In this document: positions 24,733 through 32,654 of the stretch, piece after piece
How the letters are laid out: every line of letters begins with the position of its first letter
Numbering within the stretch: position 1 is the stretch's first letter
DNA from: Candidatus Kapaibacterium sp.
Lineage (GTDB): Bacteria > Bacteroidota > Ignavibacteria > Kapaibacteriales > Kapaibacteriaceae
Length of the DNA stretch: 36,164 bases
Direction: 5' to 3'
Assembly: GCA_022842685.1 (NCBI GenBank)
Contig: JALHPC010000029.1
Coordinates: forward strand, 1-36,164
Position numbers and translations under genes: made by a program
Notes under the pieces: model-generated
The model's database searches: none
Told to the model about the DNA's origin: nothing
What the model saw: the letters and a program-made list of their open reading frames with translations, nothing else

Positions 24733-25583
24733 GACTTCTGCAGAACGGGCTTAATCTTAACAACCTGTAGCACTTCGCGCGTGGAGTTGTGGCGATGCAC
24801 GTAGACGATGATGTCGCAGTTCTCAATCATCCAATCCACGTCTGCAGGCACAGTATAGCGAATCGTGCGGCGTATACGCTGATCTGCTGGCACGTCGTAT
24901 TCCGAAAGAGCATCGCCCCACGTACTGGAAAGCGACGTCCGCAACAGGTGATCGAAGCGTGAGTTCTCAACGTCCGACGGCGTTTTTCGATAGTCCTTCT
25001 GGTATCCAACGATGCCATTCTCTACGAGCATCGCTACCAAGCGATAATCGGCCGACCCGCGCTGCTTGTAGAGCACCGAGGCATCAACAACGATTTGGCG
25101 GGTAGTAGAATCGTACGTTGCCGCAGCCTCGATTTCAACGACGGGTTTGACGCGGAACTGGTCCTGAATCGCAGCAGCCCACTGACCACGGGTGAACACT
25201 CTACGGCCATTGCGCTCTACGCGATTAACCATTCCTTGGGGAATGCCTACTGCACTTACGCGGAACAAATTGTCGACATCGTTACCGGTTGGCGATCGGA
25301 ACTCGCGTGGATACTTTGGCGGCGACGGAGCGGCAAGCGAGCCAACATGGATGGCTACAACTACGAGACGGTCCGACCCGTAGGCCTGTTCGAGGCGCTT
25401 GGCCTCTTCGGCGGCAACGGGGCAGTTGCCACAAAGCTGCCCTGTGAAGTCTTCCAGCAGCACGTTGCGCGTCGACGTAGTGTCTTCGGGCGGCGAAACG
25501 AAGTCTTCGCGCGGGTCGCCCTCGATAACGTCGCACGCAATAAGCGTGGCAAGAAGAGCTAAAGAAACGATGAAGTGTTTCAT
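24729..25583 (-). CDS. Omp28-like lipoprotein with thioredoxin-type CxxC
   Basis: A 284-residue lipoprotein: signal MKHFIVSLALLATLIAC with acylated Cys17. A thioredoxin-like domain follows, with the motif LLEDFTGQLCGNCP (Cys51 and Cys54), SDRLVVVAIHVG and a VGIPQGMVNR segment containing the position of the usual cis-Pro. The C-terminal half (about residues 140-284) has beta-rich Omp28-type sequence (VEIEAAATYDSTTRQIVVDA, VYVHRHNSTREVLQVVKI). Omp28 proteins are outer-membrane or surface lipoproteins of Bacteroidota. It is third in the TlpA-DUF6029-Omp28 set, 10 bases after the DUF6029 gene, and overlaps the convergent Wzi-like stop by four bases. Confidence 0.88.
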   Translation of the reverse strand: MKHFIVSLALLATLIACDVIEGDPREDFVSPPEDTTSTRNVLLEDFTGQLCGNCPVAAEEAKRLEQAYGSDRLVVVAIHVGSLAAPSPPKYPREFRSPTGNDVDNLFRVSAVGIPQGMVNRVERNGRRVFTRGQWAAAIQDQFRVKPVVEIEAAATYDSTTRQIVVDASVLYKQRGSADYRLVAMLVENGIVGYQKDYRKTPSDVENSRFDHLLRTSLSSTWGDALSEYDVPADQRIRRTIRYTVPADVDWMIENCDIIVYVHRHNSTREVLQVVKIKPVLQKS

Positions 25584-25593
25584 GATAAACGCC

Positions 25594-27297
25594 TTAGAAC
25601 GTGTACGTCATACCCATGGTAAAGCCGTTAGAGGCAGGCACTGGACGGCAGATGCCGCCAACGCATAATATCCCGCCTCGGACGCGAGCGAAGCCCCCTT
25701 GCAAACGAAGAGCATGGTGGACGTAGGCAACGTTAAAGTTGGGATACACAACGGCATCGACGTCGGCAGTGTTGGTTTCGTTACGCCGATTGAAGTTGAG
25801 TTCGCTAAACACGGTAAAGAACCACGAGGGCGACACGGAGTATTCGGCCAGCGCCATAACCCAGTCGCCATTCTGCAGGGTGCGACGTGTACCGTCTTCA
25901 TAGCTGGTTGTCATGTACTGGAACTCGGTGCGAAGTGCCTGCCCGCGTTTTACGGCCCACCACAGTTCGAGCACCATGAAGTTTGCCGTAATGATGCCGT
26001 ACTTGAGTTCTCGAGCCGCTGCAAGTCGTTCAACAACGTCTTGGTTGTACTCAAGATGGATTAGCGAGAGTGTGGTCTTGAACGAGCGCCCCCACTTGCG
26101 GGTAATCTCAAGGTTCACATCTCGGAAGTACAGGTCGCGAGGATTGTCCGACCACATGAACTCTGCCGCATAGCGGTAGAAACCGGTTTCGACGGTGTCG
26201 AGCCCGTGGGCCGAAGAGTAATTCAAACTAATGGTGGTTTCATCGTCACCAAGGAAGGTATTCTTCGGGATGGTGAACACCAATTCGCCCTGAATGCCGA
26301 ACTCACCTGTCGGCTGGGTGGCATAGGGATAGAGGGTGATGAGGCGCCACGTATGCTGCTTGGTAAGAGCAGGCATGTAGTTGATAAACTGGTCGTTGCC
26401 AACTGCGGTGCGGTTACTACGAAAGTCCATGTTGTCGATACGCTTCGCGGCTAGGTTAAGACCAATGCCTGGGGCGGCATACCCCAAGGCAACAAAGATG
26501 GCATTGCCGGGGTTGTACGACAGAGCGTTCGACTCGCCTGGGTCGTTCACCTTTTGTGCATATTCAAGGTCGAGCGTAACATCACGATACTGAACAGAAG
26601 CTCTGGCGCTACTGGCCATAACGTTTTCGGGAAGGCGCAGCGAACCGTCAAGGTCGGCCTGAAAGCGGCTAACAACGCTTGCGCCGAGTTCTACGCGCAT
26701 GCCCGAAGGAAGGAGCGACGTATCAAGACTGCCAATGTCGGCCGTTACATCGCCTCCGCGGATGATGCCCTCGCTTAACTCGAAGAAGGTTCGCTGGCGT
26801 CCCACCAAGGCCGTAATCTTGAGTCCTTGCGTAGGCATAAACTTCGCGCGAATGCCATCGATAGAGTTGTCGAAACCAAGGTTCCGTTCTTCATACGTGC
26901 GAAGAATCATGCCGCTACCAAACTGTTCGTAGAAGTTGCCAACGGTAATGTCAACTACGTCGTCGGCATACGTCGCAAATCTATAGGGCAGTCCAATGCC
27001 GGTGCCCGCACCGGTAGTGCCGTAGCGCGGGTCGATGCCAAGCAACGGGTTCTGATAGCTCTCAAAACGAACACCTAGGGTTAGCTTACCCCGCGTATAC
27101 AACAGGTTGGCAAAGGTGTTCGACAGGAATCGCTCGGGAACGTTGGGCGCGCCAATAAGCGAGTCGGGACTGTACGTGGCCGCATCCATCTGAATGCTGC
27201 CGGTAATTGAGCCTCCGTCGCCAGGGATAATCTGCGCAAAGGCACGTGGGGCTGCTGCCACCAGCGCCATGAGTACAAACAGAAGAGGGTGACGCAT
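25594..27297 (-). CDS. DUF6029-like outer-membrane beta-barrel protein
   Basis: The 567-residue product has a signal peptide (MRHPLLFVLMALVAAAPRAFAQ) and a long series of amphipathic strands, ending in TMGMTYTF with a terminal Phe, the normal outer-membrane insertion signal. N-terminal sequence such as NTFANLLYTRGKLTLGVRFE, QNPLLGIDPRYG and EQFGSGMILRTYEERNLGFD is typical of the DUF6029 barrels found beside TlpA and Omp28 genes in Bacteroidota. The transported or bound substrate is unknown. It lies 4 bases after the TlpA stop and 10 bases before the Omp28 gene, so one transcript is very likely. Confidence 0.85.
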   Translation of the reverse strand: MRHPLLFVLMALVAAAPRAFAQIIPGDGGSITGSIQMDAATYSPDSLIGAPNVPERFLSNTFANLLYTRGKLTLGVRFESYQNPLLGIDPRYGTTGAGTGIGLPYRFATYADDVVDITVGNFYEQFGSGMILRTYEERNLGFDNSIDGIRAKFMPTQGLKITALVGRQRTFFELSEGIIRGGDVTADIGSLDTSLLPSGMRVELGASVVSRFQADLDGSLRLPENVMASSARASVQYRDVTLDLEYAQKVNDPGESNALSYNPGNAIFVALGYAAPGIGLNLAAKRIDNMDFRSNRTAVGNDQFINYMPALTKQHTWRLITLYPYATQPTGEFGIQGELVFTIPKNTFLGDDETTISLNYSSAHGLDTVETGFYRYAAEFMWSDNPRDLYFRDVNLEITRKWGRSFKTTLSLIHLEYNQDVVERLAAARELKYGIITANFMVLELWWAVKRGQALRTEFQYMTTSYEDGTRRTLQNGDWVMALAEYSVSPSWFFTVFSELNFNRRNETNTADVDAVVYPNFNVAYVHHALRLQGGFARVRGGILCVGGICRPVPASNGFTMGMTYTF

Positions 27298-27301
27298 GCG
27301 G

Positions 27302-27805
27302 TTACTCGTTAGCGCCGGTAAGAGCTTTTAGCTCGTTCTCGAGGTCCTCCTCGTCGCCCGATGCATATGCAGCATGCTGCCACACAACCTTACCTGCTCG
27401 CACAAGAAAGGTGTGCGGCACGTTGTTTACGTTCATGGCTCGCTTAAAGTCCTGATTCACATCCAGCAGCACGTCGAAGGTCCACTTGCGACCTTTTACG
27501 AAGGCGGGCACTTTTTGCGCGTTGCGCGAATCATCGATAGACACAGCAACGATGCGAACGCCATACTTTTGGGCCCACTCTTCATACAGCGAGTGGTACA
27601 CGTTTAGCTCTTGCAGGCAGGGCTTGCACCACGTTGCCCAGAAGCTCACAACCACAGGTGTTGTGTCGGTGGCAAACGTGGCCGTGTTGAGCATTTGTCC
27701 AGAGATTGCGTCGCGAAGCTGGACGGCTGGCAGCGTCATTGTCTCTTGCGCTTGGGCCGAGACAACGACCAAGCCGGCAAGAAGAAGGGAAAGGAAGATG
27801 TTCAT
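27302..27805 (-). CDS. TlpA-like thiol-disulfide oxidoreductase
   Basis: A 167-residue exported thioredoxin-fold protein. It has a signal peptide (MNIFLSLLLAGLVVVSAQAQ), the active site FWATWCKPC with Cys60 and Cys63, AVSIDDSRNAQKVPAF, and the cis-Pro segment NNVPHTFLV. TlpA/ResA proteins reduce disulfides in the periplasm, for example in cytochrome maturation or in folding of specific clients. No cytochrome maturation genes are nearby; the next two genes encode an outer-membrane barrel and a second CxxC protein, which suggests a dedicated client. First gene of the minus-strand operon. Confidence 0.93.
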   Translation of the reverse strand: MNIFLSLLLAGLVVVSAQAQETMTLPAVQLRDAISGQMLNTATFATDTTPVVVSFWATWCKPCLQELNVYHSLYEEWAQKYGVRIVAVSIDDSRNAQKVPAFVKGRKWTFDVLLDVNQDFKRAMNVNNVPHTFLVRAGKVVWQHAAYASGDEEDLENELKALTGANE

Positions 27806-27939
27806 GGTGTTACAATTGCAGGGCTATCGCGTCATGCCAACTCGTGCATGATGCGCCGAAGTTGCTGGTGTTACGTGGTGACGGCATCAAACGCCGAATG
27901 TTTGCTAGATTACAACTCCGTCCAACGAAAGGAAAAACT

Positions 27940-28413
27940 ATGAAAATTTCTCTCAGCATCATTCTTGCCATTGTAGCACCGCTTCTGATTGCCAGTTCGT
28001 GCGGCAACGAAACAACCACTCCCGATCCCAAGCCCGAGCCTTCGGTTTGGCAGGTTGTGTCGAAGGACACTGTCACGTCGGCCGCGGCAGATGCTGGCAT
28101 TGTTACGGCAAGTATGTTCTTCAAGAACACCTCGACAACAGAGCGTAAGTTCATGTTCCGCTACAACGTCATCGAGTCTGCCGAAGGGCATACACCGCAG
28201 TTCTGCGTTGGCGAGCTCTGCCTTGATTTGCGCTTCTTCGACCCCACAATGGCAGATCCGTTCGTTATCCCTCCTGGTGGCCAAGATGAGGCCAAGCTAC
28301 AGGTGATTACCGAAAACAAGCCCGGCTCGACGGCTGTGCGCGTTGTGATTTACGACGTTGACAATCCGAAGGACACGCTTGTTTATCAAGCACGCATGAC
28401 GGCCACACCGTAA
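27940..28413 (+). CDS. Lipoprotein with Ig-like T9SS-associated domain
   Basis: A 157-residue lipoprotein: signal MKISLSIILAIVAPLLIASSC, acylated Cys21. The rest is one beta-rich domain with a Cys pair (FCVGELC), a VIPPGGQDEAKLQV stretch and a late VRVVIYDVDNPKDTLVYQ strand. This arrangement resembles a small all-beta domain found in many Bacteroidota secreted proteins just before a T9SS sorting signal, although here it is lipid-anchored and no sorting domain is present. The function is unknown. The start is set by AAAGGAAA just before the ATG; the longer upstream frame is not used. It is divergent from the TlpA operon and 27 bases upstream of the DUF2723 gene. Confidence 0.78.
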   Translation: MKISLSIILAIVAPLLIASSCGNETTTPDPKPEPSVWQVVSKDTVTSAAADAGIVTASMFFKNTSTTERKFMFRYNVIESAEGHTPQFCVGELCLDLRFFDPTMADPFVIPPGGQDEAKLQVITENKPGSTAVRVVIYDVDNPKDTLVYQARMTATP

Positions 28414-28440
28414 CCACGGCTGCCTCTTCCGTTGTCGACC

Positions 28441-30276
28441 ATGAAGTCGTCATGGGGCCCTGCCCTTGTCGTCGGCATCCTCACGTTTTCCGTGTGGATG
28501 CTTACACGAGCACCTGGACTTACCTACACCGATAGTGGCGAGTTAGCAGCTGCCGCCTCTGTATGGGGCGTCGCCCACCCTTCGGGCTATCCGTTGTTCA
28601 CGCTGTTAGGACATGTCTGGCTTATGCTGCCATGGCCAAGCGCCATCGTTGGCATGGGCATTCTGTGTGCGCTCATTGTGTCGGCCGCATGTGCTTCGAT
28701 GGTGCCACTCATGCTTGTCGCATTGCAGCGTATTGGCACCACGGATGTGCGCGCCACCGTTATTGCTGTAGGCAGCGCTCTGGCATTGGCATTCGCTGCG
28801 GTAACATGGCAGCAGGCAACGGGCGTTGAAGTGTATGGCCTGAACATGTTGTTGCTGGTGGCCGCCTTGTGGGCAACACTGCGGTCGCACGACCCAGTAC
28901 ACGCCGCTCGTTACACCGTATTGGCGGGCCTCTTTTCCGGCTTGGCCATAGCCAATCACCTGTCGATTGTCTTTGTACTTCCCGGTGCGTTCTGGCTTTG
29001 GTATGCCGGAACCAACCGCGCAGAGCGCATACAACTATTGCCGTGGCTTATTGCTCCGGCCCTCATCGGCGTTACGCTCTATGCTCTTTTGCCCCTGCGA
29101 AGTGCAGCAGAGCCCCCTATCAACTGGGGAATGGTGCATAGGTCGTGGGAGGCCTTTCTCTACCATGTGAAAGGGACGCAGTTTGGCGTGTGGATGTTTA
29201 AGGATTCCGAGGCGACGAATAGAAATCTGAAGTTCATCGTCGAGACGGTGCTAACGTCGGTGGCATGGATTGGCATCGTGCCCGTACTTACTGGCGTGGT
29301 TTCGATGATTCGCAAACAGCGGCACGTTGCGATTGGATTGCTGCTAATGGTACTGGGCAACGTTGTGATTACGGCTGGTTATGCGATCCCCGACATTGAG
29401 AGTTATGTGATTCCAACGCTGGTGGTGCTGACAATGCTCATGGGTGTTGGCGTGGCCAAGCTTACCGAACATCCATCGAGAGTACGAATGGCCTATGCGA
29501 TAGCGGTAGTGCCGTTGTTTTCGCTTGTCTCGGGTTGGAAGACGAACGACCTGTCGGACTTCCGTGGTGTTGAAGCGTACTCGCGGTGGATGCTGGCGAA
29601 TGCTGATAGCGGCGCTGTTATCATCTCTCACCAGTGGGACTATGCTGTGTCGGCACTGTGGTACCTGCAAACGGTGGAAGGTGTGCGACCCGACGTTGTT
29701 ATCATCGACAAGGAACTCCTGCGCCGCACATGGTACCTTCCGCATCTGCGACGCACCATGCCGGATGTGTTTGAGGGACTCGACGCCGAGGTGGAGGCCT
29801 ATATGACCATGCTGGAGTTGTTTGAGCGCGACTCTGACGCCTTCATGGAACGCAAGGGTGATGCAGCCCTCATCCAGGCACGATTTATCGACCTACTTAA
29901 CGGCATCCTGCGAGGTAACGCCGAGCGCCCACTCTACGTAACCCCCGAGGTAGCCATGGGCGAGCCGGGCTTTGCTGCCGGCTACGGCAGCGTGCAGGCA
30001 GGCCCGCTCGTGCGCCTTGTGCCTGCGGGCGACGTGCCGCCGGCCGCCAAGGTGCGGCTTGACCACGTTGACGAGCTTGTGGCTTCGCTTACAGGGCGCG
30101 ACGGACGCCTAGACAAGGGCATTCGACAGATGGCCATTGCTGGGTTAACCGAAACGGCAGTGATTGCACTTAAGGAACGTCAGGACACTGCTACGTTCAG
30201 ACGGATTGTAGACTATGCTAGGCAGATGGACGCGCGTTCGAGGGCCGTGCGCTATCTTGGTACGCTTCTACCGTAG
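28441..30276 (+). CDS. DUF2723 multi-pass membrane protein (glycosyltransferase-like)
   Basis: This 611-residue protein has about 10 transmembrane helices in the first 370 residues and a soluble C-terminal part. The N-terminal motif TYTDSGELAAAASVWGVAHP, followed by SGYPLFTLLGHVWLML, is the signature of DUF2723. That family is related to GT-C protein O-mannosyltransferases, and in Bacteroidota some members act on secreted glycoproteins. The Asp-Ser-Gly-Glu acidic site in the first loop is in the position expected for the GT-C catalytic acidic residue. The start is the ATG at 28441; an in-frame TTG three codons upstream is less likely. The stop is 19 bases before the VWA-OmpA gene. Confidence 0.88.
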   Translation: MKSSWGPALVVGILTFSVWMLTRAPGLTYTDSGELAAAASVWGVAHPSGYPLFTLLGHVWLMLPWPSAIVGMGILCALIVSAACASMVPLMLVALQRIGTTDVRATVIAVGSALALAFAAVTWQQATGVEVYGLNMLLLVAALWATLRSHDPVHAARYTVLAGLFSGLAIANHLSIVFVLPGAFWLWYAGTNRAERIQLLPWLIAPALIGVTLYALLPLRSAAEPPINWGMVHRSWEAFLYHVKGTQFGVWMFKDSEATNRNLKFIVETVLTSVAWIGIVPVLTGVVSMIRKQRHVAIGLLLMVLGNVVITAGYAIPDIESYVIPTLVVLTMLMGVGVAKLTEHPSRVRMAYAIAVVPLFSLVSGWKTNDLSDFRGVEAYSRWMLANADSGAVIISHQWDYAVSALWYLQTVEGVRPDVVIIDKELLRRTWYLPHLRRTMPDVFEGLDAEVEAYMTMLELFERDSDAFMERKGDAALIQARFIDLLNGILRGNAERPLYVTPEVAMGEPGFAAGYGSVQAGPLVRLVPAGDVPPAAKVRLDHVDELVASLTGRDGRLDKGIRQMAIAGLTETAVIALKERQDTATFRRIVDYARQMDARSRAVRYLGTLLP

Positions 30277-30295
30277 TCACTTACCAACTGCACCC

Positions 30296-31681
30296 ATGAA
30301 CTCCGCTATTCGGCTTGGCCTTTGCCTTGCCACAGCTTCCGTGCTGACCTCTTGCATCTCAGGATCGTTTGGCGAACCCGAAGCCACTCGCGATGCAACG
30401 CCACCACCGCATCACAATCCGTTCTTCGTTTCCAAGCTTGCTCCCATCCCTCCAAAGAAGCCCTCTACGTTGCGCATAGAGCCCGGCAGGGCCGACCTCC
30501 TCTCTGGCCGTGCAACCCGCCTACACCTACACCTTGTCGACTCATCCGGCACGTACTACTACGGTGGCACGCTCAGCACCTTCCGGAACATGTGGTGTAA
30601 GGTTCGCGATTCGGTGAACGGCGAGGTTCGGGATATAAAGAACTTTACCATCAAGGAAGTAACGGAACGCGACCGCGAACCACTTGCCGTAGCCCTCGTT
30701 ATGGACCATTCAGGTTCGATGGGCGATGCACGCGCACGCATCGTCCAAGATGCAGCCCGCGCCTTTATTCGCCGTAAGGCCACCGAAGACGCTATTGCCC
30801 TCGTGCGCTACGACCACCGTATACGGCTGGATGCCCCTCTTACCACCGACCCCGACGTGCTTACAGCCGCTCTCCCCGTCAATGGTCTTGAAGGGCTTGG
30901 AGGGGGCACCGCAATCCTGTCGGGCGCAGCCATGGGCATACAGCACCTGCGTACCGAGGGGCGCGGCTTTCAGCGCCGCGCCGTGGTCGTTTTTACCGAC
31001 GGACAAGAGAACTCATCGTCAATCACACGCGATTCTCTGATTGCGCTGTCGATGTCTTCAGGCATCCCAATTTGTGCAGTCGACTTTGGCAACGGTATCG
31101 AGGAGGGCTACTCACAGTCCCTTGCTTCTGCCACTGGTGGCGCCTACCAGCACATCTATCAATCGCAAGAGTTTGCACCAATGTTCGAAGACGTGTACAA
31201 ACGTCTCAAGAACTCCTACGTGGTAGAATACACGCCCGAAGGATACGGCCTTCACCATGTGACCGTCACATTCTGCTATCCTAAAGACACATTGACGTCG
31301 ACGTTTGTCTACGACAACACGCCCGACATCGGCAGTATCTCGTTAATCAACGTCTCGTTCGAAACGAATAAGGCATTGCTAACCGCCGAGTCGAAGACGG
31401 CTATTGATCATGTGGTTCGACTCATGAAGGCGTTTCCAACCATGACGATTGAGCTGCGTGGACACACCGACAATCAGAATCGCACCGGCGACCCCGAGCA
31501 CAACAACAAGTTATCGCAAAAGCGTGCCGAAGCCGTTCGTGATGCGATCGTCAAAGGCGGCATCGCAGCCAACCGCGTTTCGGCCAAGGGTTTTGGCGAC
31601 AGTGTTCCTGTAGCATCAAACGCCGAAGAGGAAGGCCGTGCACGGAATCGAAGAACTGAATTCATTGTGATAACCAAGTAA
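30296..31681 (+). CDS. Lipoprotein with VWA and OmpA-like domains
   Basis: A 461-residue outer-membrane lipoprotein: signal with lipobox LTSC and acylated Cys20, then a Pro-rich linker. A von Willebrand A domain spans about residues 125-310. Its MIDAS sequence is MDHSGSMGDARA (Asp137, Ser139, Ser141), with a Thr in GGGTAIL and Asp235 in VVFTDGQENS. A C-terminal OmpA-like domain (about residues 350-459) follows, with INVSFETNKALL, ELRGHTDNQNRTG, LSQKRAEAVRDAI and ARNRRTEFIV, a typical peptidoglycan-binding pattern. It should tie the outer membrane to the cell wall while the metal-dependent VWA domain binds a partner. The ATG at 30296 starts the lipoprotein signal; the longer frame from 30215 overlaps the DUF2723 gene. 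Confidence 0.93.
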   Translation: MNSAIRLGLCLATASVLTSCISGSFGEPEATRDATPPPHHNPFFVSKLAPIPPKKPSTLRIEPGRADLLSGRATRLHLHLVDSSGTYYYGGTLSTFRNMWCKVRDSVNGEVRDIKNFTIKEVTERDREPLAVALVMDHSGSMGDARARIVQDAARAFIRRKATEDAIALVRYDHRIRLDAPLTTDPDVLTAALPVNGLEGLGGGTAILSGAAMGIQHLRTEGRGFQRRAVVVFTDGQENSSSITRDSLIALSMSSGIPICAVDFGNGIEEGYSQSLASATGGAYQHIYQSQEFAPMFEDVYKRLKNSYVVEYTPEGYGLHHVTVTFCYPKDTLTSTFVYDNTPDIGSISLINVSFETNKALLTAESKTAIDHVVRLMKAFPTMTIELRGHTDNQNRTGDPEHNNKLSQKRAEAVRDAIVKGGIAANRVSAKGFGDSVPVASNAEEEGRARNRRTEFIVITK

Positions 31682-31693
31682 TACCCACCTGCA

Positions 31694-32422
31694 ATGGAAG
31701 AAACCTATCTCTGCTTCGACCTCGAGACTATTGGGTCAGCGTTGGAGTCGTTCGACGATGTTCAGCAGGAGTACCTGCTTCGATCGGCCACTACGGAAGA
31801 GGAGCGCGAGCGCAAGATTGCGGAGTTTGCGTTGTCACCCCTTACAGGGAGCATTGCCTGCATAGGCATGGAACTGGTGCGATTAAGCAACGGCGCAATT
31901 ACATCGCAACAGCAGGTGGCCTACGTCGTGGACCCGACCATGTCGGACTCCGACGAGCGTCGCCAGAGCACCTTGCCTTCGGGTGCACCCTGTTACGCCT
32001 CATCCGAAGCCGTCATGTTGCAACAATGGTGGTCGCTGCTATCGCAGCGCAGCGTAACGCTGATAAGTTTTAACGGCAGAAACTTCGACGCCCCTTGGCT
32101 CATGCTGCGCAGTGCAGTGTTGGGGATACGTCCGTCAAAGAATTTGATGGACGGCACGCGCTTTAACTATGGCGGCCATATTGACTTGTTGGACAAGCTC
32201 ACGTTTTACAATGGCCAGCAGAGTGGGGCTCTGCGGCGGTTTAATTTCGATTTCTATGCAAAGGCATTTGGCGTACCATCGCCAAAAACTGCCGGTGTTG
32301 ATGGGTCAAAGGTAGGCCAGCTTTACGCCGAAGGACGCATCGACGACATTGCCGAGTACTGCCTGCGCGACGTCCACGCCACGTGGGAGCTGTACACGAA
32401 GTGGAAGGCAACGTTAGCATAG
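31694..32422 (+). CDS. DEDDy 3'-5' exonuclease (PolB-exonuclease-like)
   Basis: The 242-residue protein is a stand-alone DnaQ-like nuclease that would remove nucleotides from DNA 3' ends in the cytoplasm. The three Exo motifs can be read. Exo I is CFDLET (Asp9, Glu11). Exo II is SFNGRNFDAPWL (Asp132). Exo III is EYCLRDVHATWELY (Tyr222, Asp226), which makes it the DEDDy type. The family corresponds to the predicted PolB-type exonuclease (PF10108-like). It lies 12 bases after the VWA-OmpA gene and is likely in the same transcript, although the functions appear unrelated. The eight-hairpin array begins immediately after the stop. Confidence 0.92.
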   Translation: MEETYLCFDLETIGSALESFDDVQQEYLLRSATTEEERERKIAEFALSPLTGSIACIGMELVRLSNGAITSQQQVAYVVDPTMSDSDERRQSTLPSGAPCYASSEAVMLQQWWSLLSQRSVTLISFNGRNFDAPWLMLRSAVLGIRPSKNLMDGTRFNYGGHIDLLDKLTFYNGQQSGALRRFNFDFYAKAFGVPSPKTAGVDGSKVGQLYAEGRIDDIAEYCLRDVHATWELYTKWKATLA

Positions 32423-32522
32423 CGACGGCCTGCGGCCAGTTACGTGCTTCGCACAGCTACATGCCTTCGGCATAGCGACGGCCTTCGGCCAGCTACGTGC
32501 TTCGCACAGCTACATGCTGCGC
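32419..32522. repeat. Two-copy tandem repeat of about 52 bp
   Basis: Copy 1 (32419-32471, 53 bases) and copy 2 (32472-32522, 51 bases) differ at single positions in one hairpin loop and one spacer, and by a symmetric loss of one C-G pair in the third hairpin. Each copy holds three mini-palindromes: GGCC, GTGC and ATGC(C) arms around triloops. Confidence 0.9.
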
Positions 32523-32577
32523 ATAGGCACCACCATCCTCACAGGCCCTGCCTCTGGCAGGGACCGCCTCCGGCGGT
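32427..32577. repeat. Array of eight triloop mini-hairpins
   Basis: Eight perfect palindromes with three-base loops follow one another. Arms and loops in order: GGCC/TGC (32427-32437), GTGC/TTC (32444-32454), ATGCC/TTC (32461-32473), GGCC/TTC (32480-32490), GTGC/TTC (32497-32507), ATGC/TGC (32514-32524), CCCTGCC/TCT (32546-32562) and ACCGCC/TCC (32563-32577). All loops begin with T. The region has no open reading frame of its own and fills the 168 bases before the terminator. Confidence 0.9.
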
Positions 32578-32590
32578 AATGACAAAACAA

Positions 32591-32621
32591 AAAGGGCTCG
32601 CGGCATAGCTGCGAGCCCTTT
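32591..32621. terminator. Bidirectional intrinsic terminator
   Basis: AAAGGGCTCGC - 9-base loop - GCGAGCCCTTT is a perfect 11-bp stem. The plus side continues GTTGTTTCTTG, and the minus side reads TTTTTGTTTTG. It lies between the convergent exonuclease and T9SS genes and should serve both. Confidence 0.9.
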
Positions 32622-32654
32622 GTTGTTTCTTGCCCACGTGGGACTTTCAATATC

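Noticed and set aside
30940..30985. GC-rich inverted repeat GGCGCGGC - 7 bases - GCCGCGCC in the VWA-OmpA gene
   Set aside because: It is short and encodes conserved VWA-domain residues; likely chance in GC-rich coding sequence, unlike the perfect 10-11-bp triloop palindromes.
32419..32523. Possible CRISPR array
   Set aside because: There are only two copies, with no variable spacers between them, and the units consist of several small palindromes; no cas genes are present.
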